In this document: one piece after another, positions 55,668-64,000 of the stretch | Layout: each line of letters opens with the position of its first letter | How positions within the stretch are numbered: the stretch's first letter is position 1 | Source of the DNA: Dactylorhiza incarnata | Lineage: Eukaryota > Streptophyta > Magnoliopsida > Asparagales > Orchidaceae | Length of the DNA: 64,000 bases | Direction of reading: 5' to 3' | Assembly: GCA_033032865.1 (NCBI GenBank) | Contig: JAWHQI010000752.1 | Span: 62,001-126,000, forward strand | Notes under the pieces: generated by a model | Told to the model about the DNA's origin: nothing | Seen by the model: only the letters and a program-made list of their open reading frames with translations | Databases searched by the model: none | Position numbers and translations under genes: made by a program

Positions 55668-56115
55668 GTCACGCCCTCGGTCACGCCCGTGACCAAGGGC
55701 GTGTAAGCTGAAGATCAGTCCAGAATCGATGCCGCACTGTTTGAACCAGTCCACACCAAGTCACGCCCCAGGTCACGCCTGTGACCCAAAGTCACGCCCG
55801 TGACCGGGGGCGTGTAATCTTAGAATCGTCCACGTGGAGCCGCCGTCGAGACGAGGAGATGTTGTCGAGAAGTCAACCTAAGTCACGCCCGTGACCCACA
55901 TGTCACGCCCATGACTTTCCAGCGTGATCCCTGCTCTACCGCCGCGCTGAATTCCAGCCCACGCCGCATTTAATGCACACGTCCAAAGTCACGCCCGTGA
56001 CCATGTTACACGGGCGTGTAATGTCCAACTTTTCTGCCGCCGACACGCCAAGCCCACGCCGCTGCCAGATCCAATGTTACAGTGATTACACGCCCTTGGA
56101 CACGCCCATGACCGA
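55668..56115 (+). promoter_or_regulatory. Cluster of GTCACGCCCGTGAC motifs in Athila-2 U3
   Basis: Four exact copies (about 55680, 55791, 55882, 55988) and at least three near copies (55772, 55902, 56100) of a motif with 6-bp arms GTCACG/CGTGAC around CC, within 450 bp upstream of the TATA box. Candidate transcription-factor sites; the factor is unknown. Confidence 0.6.
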
Positions 56116-56140
56116 GGGCATGTAACTTGAAAATTTTGCC

Positions 56141-56150
56141 TATAAATTTA
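56141..56150 (+). promoter_or_regulatory. Athila-2 LTR TATA box
   Basis: TATAAATTTA, following the motif cluster and about 640 bp before the LTR end. Confidence 0.7.
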
Positions 56151-56789
56151 GAGGCTCTCCTTGAGTCCAGTGTTCAGAAATTTGGAGATGGGGAGGTGCT
56201 GTTAGAGCTGAGAGTGAGTTTTTCAAGTTAATGTTCATGTTTCTTAAGGCTTTCATGTTCTCCTCCTTCCCTTTTCATGCAATGTTGTAGTGTAACTTTC
56301 GTGTACTAGTTTTCTTAAGCTTGCAACTTTCATTTTCCATAGCCTTGCACTCTTAATTTAAGGCTTGTAATAGTTCTTTGATTTTCAATAAAATTAGTTT
56401 TCTCTTTCATGTTCTTTTTCTCCTTAAGTAATTTCTTCCTTTTCATGCAAGGTTAAATTTTTCTCTCCTTAGTAATGTTCTTTTTTTTATGCAATGTCAA
56501 TTTCTCTTTATTTTCATGCAATGTTCAAGCTTTTCATTTAGGTTGAATTTAGTTTTAATTTTAGTTAAGCGAAAACAAACACCTCAAATTTTCGTCGATA
56601 AAATAATAGTGATTTTCCTTGAAGTAGAAGTAATCAACGCGCCCCGTGGAATACGACCTTGATATTCCTAAATATCCTATACTATAGACGATAAGGTACA
56701 CTTGCCTTTATCGGATATAGTTTTGGAGAAAATCTCAACCTTTCACTAAAAATCTAAAATCCGCGCATGCAAATTTCATATCAAGTTTT

Positions 56790-56807
56790 TGGCGCCGTTG
56801 CCGGGGA
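56790..56807 (+). other. Athila-2 primer binding site
   Basis: TGGCGCCGTTGCCGGGGA, 6 bases after the LTR, the usual Athila form. Confidence 0.92.
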
Positions 56808-56945
56808 CCTTGCGTAGATATTTTGAAAAGAGGATAGCTATTAATTTTATCATGCTTCTTTCTATTTTAGTTTGCTTTTTCTAACTTTCAAAAAGAAAAA
56901 AAAATATTTTTAGTTTTTCTTCTTCCTTTCTTCTCTTTTTAGTGT

Positions 56946-58256
56946 ATGACCCGAGGTAGCACTTCGATTCTTCCTTTTGATCCGGAGATCGAGCGAACCC
57001 TTTTTAGGCACCGCCGTTCTCGTGATCAGGGAAATCAAATAGAATCCGAAGAGTCGATCGGGGACACTAACGCAGCAAATATGGATCATAATCTTAATCC
57101 TCCTAATCTTAACGAGCCAAATCCTAATGAGGACGCGCAACGGACCATGTCCTATTATGCGCGGCCGAATTTGGAAGGCACACAATCGAGTATTGTTCGC
57201 CCCACGGTGGCGAATAATAATTTTGAGATCAAGTCCAGCATTATACAAATGGTGCAACAATCGGTGACCTTTGATGGTCAACCGGACGAGGATCCAAATT
57301 CACATATCTCTTACTTTCTTGAAATTTGCGACACTTTTAAGATCAATGGCGTCACCGATGACGCCATTCGATTACGTCTTTTTCCTTTTTCTTTGCGGTC
57401 TAAGGCCAAGCAGTGGCTGGGCTCCCTACCTAGGGGATCCATCACTACATGGGCCGAAATGGCGGAAAAATTTCTTAATAAATATTTCCCGCCTTCAAAG
57501 ACCGCTAAATTGCGCACGAATATTGCATCGTTCATGCAAATTGACTCGGAGACTCTCTATGACACATGGGAGCGCTTCAAGGAGCTTTTGCGTTGATGCC
57601 CTCACCATGCACTTGCCACTTGGCAACAAGTGCAAGTTTTTTATAATGACTTAAATCTCCAAACGAGGCAAATGATTGATGCGGCCGCCGGGGGACATTA
57701 AATAATAAAACCCCGATTGCCGCTCAAGAGCTTTTCGAAGAGATGGCCACAAATGCGTATCAATGGAACATGCCCCGAGCGCGGCCTAATAAGCCTGGCC
57801 GGAATTTTTGAAATAGACACAAACGCAAATTTGGCTTTACAAGTTGAGCGCTTAACAAAGCAAGTGGCGGAGATGCCTGCTTCCTCCACCACTCCTCCTT
57901 GGGCCAATAACGTTTTAATTGAAGAACATGTTGACTACATGGGAAATCCACCTCGGCCTTCCTATAACCCGAACACCGCTCCGTATAATAACACCTACAA
58001 TGCGGGTTATAGGAATCATCCGAATTTCTCATGGAGCAACCAAGGAAATGCTCAGCGTCCTATGAATTTAAATCAACCTCCACCTAATCAACTTCTTAAC
58101 TTAACTCCGCCTCAAAATTTGATTTCTCAAAATTATAATCCACCCGGTTTTCCACCGCAACATCAAAAACTCTCTCCGATTGAAGAGGTTCTTGCAAAAT
58201 ATGTTGCTACAAATGAAACGAACATCCGGAACCTTACCTGATCAATCAAAAATTTA
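56946..58256 (+). pseudogene. gag: Athila-2 gag, broken
   Basis: Begins [18 protein letters not shown] and matches Athila-1 Gag ([42 protein letters not shown]). It is open for 216 residues, then a TGA (57594-57596) follows ERFKELLR. A frameshift occurs near 57695 (GCCGGGGGACATT), and the rest ([39 protein letters not shown]) continues in another frame until a further stop near 58241. The poly-Asn stretch of Athila-1 is absent. Confidence 0.9.
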
Positions 58257-58377
58257 GAGAATCAAGTGGGCCAACTCGCAAAGATGATTTCTGAGCGTCA
58301 ACAAGGAGCACTACCGGGGAACACCGAGCAAAATCCAAAGGAGCGCGCACGCGATTACACTCCGAAGCGGGAAGGAG

Positions 58378-59163
58378 GTGGTTCAAAAACAGGACGAACC
58401 CAAGGTAATTTCCTCTCCTCCTCCTACTTTTAATTCATCTTCGAATTTGCCCGCTACGATAGCTCCGCACTCTTCTATTTTAAATCCGCGTGCTCCTACT
58501 TCTAATATTCCGTATCCATCGAAATTTAAAAATGAAAGCGCCGAAAAAAATTATAAAAAGTTTATAGATGTTTTAAAACAAATCCATATTAATGTTCCTT
58601 TCTGCGAGGCTATCTCACAAATGCCTAAATATGCGAAATATCTTAAGGAGTTGCTCTCCAATAAAAAAAAGTTAGAAGATATTTCGCATATTTCTTTAAA
58701 CGCAGAATGCTCCGCGGTTGTACTCAACAAATTGCCGAAAAAAGCAAATGACCCGGGACGGTTTTCCATCCCATGTCTTTTTGGCAATTCGTTAGTAAAA
58801 CACGCCTTAGCGGATCTTGGAGCAAGCATCAACCTTATGTCGTTTTCTTTGTTCGAAAAGTTAGGTCTAGGAAATCCAAGGCCCACTCGAATGAGTATCC
58901 AATTAGCGGATCGTTCTTTAAAATATCCGATAGGAATAGTGGAGGACGTGCTCGTCAAGGTTGACAAATTCATCTTCCCGGTGGATTTTGTCATTCTTGA
59001 CATCGAAGAGGATGCCGAAGTACCCCTCATACTCGGCCGCCCCTTCCTTGCCACCTCCCGCGCTATTATCGACGTAAGTAACGGAAAGCTCCTCCTACGG
59101 GTTGGAGACGATGAAGTTACTTTCGGCATAAATTCCTCGATGCGGAACACTGCTAGAAAATGA
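58378..59163 (+). pseudogene. Athila-2 protease region
   Basis: 261-residue open fragment with the Athila protease segment: [20 protein letters not shown], the active site ADLGAS, and [10 protein letters not shown]. It ends at a stop after MRNTARK, where Athila-1 continues. No start of its own is expected. Confidence 0.9.
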
Positions 59164-59359
59164 CGATTCATGTTTTTACTTAGAAGAGTGTTGTGAGTTC
59201 GATTCATCCCTCGAGTTAGTTTCATCGGCGAATAGTGATTCCGAGCCCGTAGAGCTCTTTTGCGATGAATAAGAAGTCTCTCACCCCACACCACCCGAAC
59301 CATTATTTTTAGAAAAATTAAAAATCAAGACTTCTTATGAAGAACCACCCGAATTAGAG

Positions 59360-62274
59360 TTGAAACAACTCCCCCCTCACCTTAAATACTTGTTTTTGGA
59401 AAAAGAGTCTAAGCTACTCGTCATCATTTCATCCGATCTTAGCAACTCAGAAATTTCTGAGTTGACTATAGTCTTAAGAAAGCACCGCCACGCAATTGCG
59501 TGGCAATTATCGGACATTAAGGGTATAAACCCATCTTTCTGCACTCATAAAATATTTCTCGAAGATAATTCCCGAAATTCAGTCCAGCCTCAACGACGGC
59601 TAAACCCTAACATGAAAGAAGTCAGTTAAGGCTGAAGTTATAAAACTTCTGGACGCGGGAATCATCTACCCGATATCGGACAGTACTTGGGTTAGCCCAG
59701 TACAAGTCGTGCCAAAGAAAGGTGGTGTTACGGTAGTTGCGAACGAAAATAACGAATTGATCCCAACCCGTACTGTTACGGGTTGGCGGATGTGCATCGA
59801 CTATCGGAAATTAAATGATGCCACCCGTAAGGATCATTTCCCTCTACCATTTATCGACCAAATTTTAGAACGCCTTTCGGGTCACTCCTACTACTGTTTT
59901 CTCGATGGTTTGCCGGGATACTTCCAAATTCCGATTTCGCCCGACGACCAAGAGAAAACCACTTTCACTTGTCCCTTTGGCACCTTCGCTTATCGAAGGA
60001 TGCCATTCGGTCTTTGTAACGCGCCATCTACATTCCAAAGATGTATGCTGGCAATTTTTGACGAGTTAGTGGAGGAGGTGATGGAAGTATTTATGGACGA
60101 TTTTTCTGTGTACGGGAGTTCTTTTGAAAAATGTTTAAAAAATCTCGAGCGCGTGTTGCAGCGATGTGAGGAAACAAATTTAGCGCTTAATTGGGAAAAA
60201 TGCCATTTTATGGTCAAGGAAGGACTAGTCCTTGGCCATAAAATTTCGGGCAAGGGGATCGAGGTCGATAGGGCCAAGATTGAAGTAATTGAAAAACTCC
60301 CCCCTCCCACAAACGTAAAAGCTATTAGGAGTTTCCTAGGCCACGCGGGGTTCTATCGGCGCTTTATACAAAATTTTTCAAAAATTACAAAGCCGTTAAC
60401 CCATCTTCTCGAGAAAGATTCTTCTTTTCTTTTTAGCGATGAATGTCATTTAGCTTTTCAACTTATCAAAGAAAAACTTATAAACTCCCCGATTCTAGTC
60501 AGGCCGGATTGGTCGCTCCCCTTTGAAATCATGTGCGACGCGAGTGACATTGCGGTTGGTGCCGTTTTAGGCCAACGGGTGAGTAAGTATTTCCACCCTA
60601 TCTATTATGCGAGCAAAACACTCACGTCGGCACAAGCAAATTACACCACGACCGAGAAGGAACTTCTAGCAATCGTTTTCGCCTTCGATAAGTTTAGGTC
60701 GTATATCACCCTCTCGAAAGTCATCGTCTTCACGGATCACTCCGCACTTAGATATCTTTTAAGCAAATCAGACGCCAAACCTCGTCTTTTGCGATGGATC
60801 CTCCTCTTGCAGGAGTTTGACTTAGAGATCCGGGACAAAAGGGGAGCCGAAAACTTGGCGGCCGATCATCTCTCCCGTTTAGAAAACCCCGCCTCAGACG
60901 TATTAATAGAATCTGACATTAATGATAAATTTCCCGAAGAGCGCCTCCTTGCTCTCGAAAATATTAATTCATCGTCTACCCCCTGGTTTGCAGATCTGGC
61001 TAACTATTTAGTAGCCCGGGTCCTGCCAAAAGAAGTCTCGAGTCAGCAAAAGAAGAAATCCTTTTCTGATTTAAAGAATTACTTTTGGGAGGACCCCTTT
61101 TTATTCCGTGTATGCGCAGACCAGGTAGTAAGACGATGCGTCTCGAGTGAGGAAGGCCTTAAAATTTTACGTCATTGTCATGAGGGACCCACCGGAGGTC
61201 ATTATCATTCAAACCGAACCGCGAGGAAGGTGCTGGAGGCGGGCTTTTATTGGCCCTCATTCTTCAAAGATGCTCACAACCTTGTGAGTACTTGCGACAG
61301 CTGCCAGCGGTCGGGGAACATCTCTCGCCGGGATGAGATGCCCCAAAACATTTTCTTTGAATGCGAAATTTTTGATCTTTGGGGCATTGATTTCGTTGGT
61401 CCTCTCCCTCCTTCGTTTTCAAATAAGTATATTCTAGTAGCGGTCGACTACGTGTCAAGGTGGGCGGAAGCGCAAGCTCTCCCCACCAACGATGCGCGAG
61501 TCGTCGTTAACTTTTTTAAAAAAAATTATTCTCTCGATTTGGCACTCCGCGCGCTATTGTGAGTGATCGGGGCACCCATTTTTGCAATACTCAATTCACA
61601 AAAATCTTAGCAAAATATGGTGTTACGCACAAATTATCCACTGCATATCACCCACAAACGAGCGGCCAAGTTGAAGTTGTTAATCGAGAATTAAAACGGA
61701 TCTTAGAAAAAACGGTTTCTATTAATCGGAAGGATTGGGCAATAAAGCTCGATGACGCGCTATGGGCCTATCGAACGGCGTACAAGACCGCTATCGGGTG
61801 TACACCAGTATCGAATGGTTTATGGCAAGGCTTGCCACCTTCCGGTCGAATTAGAACATCGCGCATTTTGGGCGCTTAAATTTTTAAACCTCGATTCCAC
61901 TCTAGCGGGAGAACAAAGAAAATTTCGAAATGAACGAATTAGATGAGTGGCGAGCGAACGCATATGAGAGCAATAAATTATATAAGGAGCGAACAAAGTT
62001 TTATCACGATAAGCATATAAAATTTCCAAAAACTTTTTCGCCGGGCGATCTCGTCCTCCTTTATAATTCCCGCCTTCGCCTTTTTCTGGGAAAACTAAAA
62101 TCCCGATGGACCGGACCCTTTATTGTTAAAGAGGTTTGGTCCTATGGGACAATTTTAATTTCCCACCCGGAAAAAGGTACCTTCAAAGTTAACGGGCACC
62201 GCCTTAAATTATATCTTCCGGGAGAGTTACCAAATGAAAAGAGTGATTCAATTGTTTTTCAACCTTTAATATGA
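59360..62274 (+). pseudogene. pol: Athila-2 RT-RNase H-integrase, broken
   Basis: Pieces 59360-59629, 59636-61562, 61559-61879 and 61930-62274 in different frames. The largest (617 residues from 59709) has RT with FMDD at 128-131, RNase H ([29 protein letters not shown]) and the integrase zinc domain and first Asp (LWGIDFVGP). A frameshift in AAAAAAAA near 61520 separates it from the piece with the second Asp (SDRGTHF) and Glu (TSGQVEVVN). Further single-base insertions are near 59627, 61808 and 61933. Catalytic residues are all kept, so decay is recent. Confidence 0.92.
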
Positions 62275-62285
62275 CCGGCAAGTGG

Positions 62286-62331
62286 GTCAAGCTACGCGAC
62301 CTTAAACAAAGCGCTTTTGGGAGGCACCCCA
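62286..62331 (+). other. Conserved motif after Athila-2 pol
   Basis: GTCAAGCTACG, then AAAGCGCTT and GGGAGGCACCCC directly after pol, in the order seen in Athila-1 at 38042-38091. Confidence 0.75.
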
Positions 62332-63876
62332 AAGTTATCTTTTTATTGTCTTCTCTTGTTCTTTAATATATTTTGTAGGTAATCGTCGCTTCCCCGCGCA
62401 AACTTCAAAAATCAGGGAAGCCCCTTCTCTTTCTTCCTTCTCCTTTATCATGCATTTCCTTTTTATTTTGTTTTGCACTTTTTTTTTCCTTTACTTCATA
62501 CTTAGTTTTAAACATTGGGGACAATGTTTAACTTTAAGTATGAGGGTGTAAATAGCTTTTTTGTAAATAGTTGTTAAATCAGAAAATTTTCAAAACAAAA
62601 AATATATATTTTTTCTTATGTTTTCTTCTATTTTAGCACTTGTGAAACCCAAAAACTCAAAAAAAAATATAGAAAACAGAAAAATTTAAATCTTGGAAAG
62701 GGACGTTTGGGATTTTATCCCATCTCCTAGTACCTTGCGAACCCTTCACCGGGTAGCCCTTGGGAAGTCCAAGACTTGCAAAATTTTTTTTTTAAGTTTT
62801 AAAGCTGGTTCCCTTTCTTTGTAAATAGTTTTTAATGAGAAAAATTCAAAAAAAGATAATATCAAAAATTCCAAAAAATTCTTATTTCCCTCCTTGTTGT
62901 TTTTGTGATTTCTTAGAAATCTAGTTGAGAATGTTTATAAGCATGTTTAAGTTTTTAATTGGCTGTAAATTTTGCTTATCATAGTTTGTTAATTTTAAAT
63001 TTGAGGTAATTTTGATTTAAGAGTCATCTTATGATTTTAAATTGATTAGAGAATTTTGTTAGCATGACTTCTCTTTTTATTTTTAAATGGCTTCATTTTG
63101 TAGTAAATTTCCTAAACCTCTTTAGATTTTAATTATATTTTCTTCTAACTTCTTAGATCTTAGGAATTTTTAATTTTACTAGAATTTGCTCTCAATATGA
63201 TTTAAAGCTAGCTAGATTTTTTTTTTCTTCCCCTACCCTACCCCTTTGATGGCATAAAAAAAATGTATTAAAAGATCATATGTCATGGGAATAAGAGGAT
63301 AAAATTCATTATTCCCTAAAACATATGCACCCAAAATATTTGAAAAGATTATATGGCATGGAGTAAGAGGATAAAATTCATTACTCCTAAACCATATACA
63401 TTTTGGGTTTTTATTAGAAGAGAAAAAAAAAAGAGTAAGAAAAAAAAAAGAGAAGGAAATTTCATGATAAATTCCATTTCCTCCATTCAAAAATTTCTCT
63501 TCTTATGCCAAATTTTATGAAATCCCCCTTAGCCAATTATCATTGTTCTAGTTTTAGTTGAAAATTATGGAGAGAGCAATATTTAGTAATTTACTTTTCC
63601 TTAAGATTCTTTTAAGATAGAGTTCTTATAATTTTAATTTAATTTAGTTTTATAATTTCTACAATTTTGTCAAACTACTTAATTTTCTTGAGAAGTTATT
63701 GCCTAAACATTTTTCCCTCTTTTCAAATCATCATCATAATTTAGGACTTAACTCCCCCTTGAATTTACTCTTAACTTAACTTTTGGTTAAATGAAATTTT
63801 AGTTTTAAATTAAAATTTTTTTAAGGATGTCTTATAAATAATGTCTCACACTTTTGCTCTGGAATAGCAAAACCTC
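62332..63876 (+). other. Athila-2 3' non-coding region
   Basis: About 1.5 kb, AT-rich, without an env-like ORF. Contains the hairpin above and an imperfect duplication of about 80 bp (63266-63410) with AAGAGGATAAAATTCATTA in both copies. Confidence 0.7.
62511..62549 (+). other. Athila-2 internal hairpin and PPT-like tract
   Basis: Inverted repeat AACATTG-GGGA-CAATGTT (62511-62528), then TTTAAGTATGAGGGTGT. Counterpart of 37221-37260 in Athila-1. Confidence 0.8.
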
Positions 63877-63891
63877 AAGTATGGGGGTATT
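63877..63891 (+). other. Athila-2 terminal polypurine tract
   Basis: AAGTATGGGGGTATT directly before the right LTR. Confidence 0.88.
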
Positions 63892-64000
63892 TGATAAGTA
63901 GTATTTTTATAACTTTTTAATAGAAAATCTTGTAAATATTTAATATGAATTCTCTATTTTATGTCAAATTTAGGTTATAAGTAGTTCTTTTTGTAATTTT
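63892..64000 (+). repeat. Athila-2 right LTR, start only
   Basis: TGATAAGTAG onward, 109 bp, differing from the left LTR at two positions (both transitions). Cut by the window end. Confidence 0.93.

Larger units (their letters stand above)
55496..56783 (+). repeat. Athila-2 left LTR
   Basis: TGATGAGTAG to ATATCA. TATA box TATAAATTTA at 56141-56150. Upstream of it (55668-56115) is a cluster of the inverted-repeat motif GTCACGCCCGTGAC. Downstream R-U5 is T-rich. Confidence 0.94.
55496..64000 (+). mobile_element. Athila-2, degenerate Athila element (runs off window)
   Basis: Plus-strand element with a left LTR of 1288 bp, perfect Athila PBS, broken Gag-Pol, 1.6-kb 3' region, PPT, and the first 109 bp of the right LTR. 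It is inserted in the third 111-bp repeat of Tat-B. It is a different family from Athila-1: the LTR is less than half as long and unrelated in most of its length. Confidence 0.95.

Noticed and set aside
58551..59303. 250-residue minus-strand ORF in Athila-2
   Set aside because: Mirror frame of the protease coding region.

Overview
The window is plant nuclear DNA, almost certainly from a flowering plant. It contains a long tandem array of plant-type 5S rRNA genes and Athila-lineage and Tat-lineage Ty3/gypsy LTR retrotransposons. I see no ordinary host protein gene. Nearly all short ORFs in the first 27 kb are by-products of the 5S repeat. I cannot name the species from the sequence.

1-26819: 5S rDNA array, all genes on the + strand, 38 gene copies (one truncated). 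Short-spacer and long-spacer units alternate inside a higher-order repeat. Units with three genes (about 2051 bp) and two genes (about 1470 bp) are mixed. Gene spacing changes in steps of 19 bp because a 19-bp minisatellite in the short spacer varies in copy number. Blocks of 4.5-5.8 kb recur with only a few differences (for example offsets 9982 and 11832), showing very recent unequal exchange, or an assembly that needs checking.

26820-53535: a complete Tat/Retand-type element (called Tat-A here) on the minus strand. It has 967-bp LTRs, TG..CA ends and a CTAAG target duplication in the 5S spacer. In its own direction it carries gag-protease (50224-52512), RT-RNase H (48514-50202), and the rest of a second RNase H plus integrase (46869-48539). 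Next come a 97-bp tandem repeat and a 4.3-kb region with two intron-containing genes on the opposite (+) strand. One of these encodes a domain known from 'putative gypsy-type transposon' proteins.

32829-46589: an Athila element (Athila-1, minus strand, 2.7-kb LTRs, ACCAA target duplication) inserted into the 97-bp repeat of Tat-A. It encodes one uninterrupted 1787-residue Gag-Pol. By hand count its LTRs differ at about 5 sites in 2.7 kb and those of Tat-A at 7 in 967 bp, which fits the nesting order.

53536-54668: the 5S array resumes with one more gene, then stops exactly at the first base of the next 5S gene, where a second Tat-type LTR (Tat-B, 54669-55495) begins. Tat-B is interrupted by a second Athila element (Athila-2, + strand, 55496 to beyond the window end). 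Athila-2 has a 1288-bp LTR and a Gag-Pol broken by stops and frameshifts. The start of its right LTR is at 63892.

Working picture: an rDNA array homogenised by unequal exchange, whose right flank has collected nested Ty3/gypsy elements. The points that most deserve follow-up are the spliced antisense genes of Tat-A, the Tat-B junction at the 5S transcription start, the interleaved 5S promoter classes, and small conserved RNA-like motifs shared by the two Athila families.
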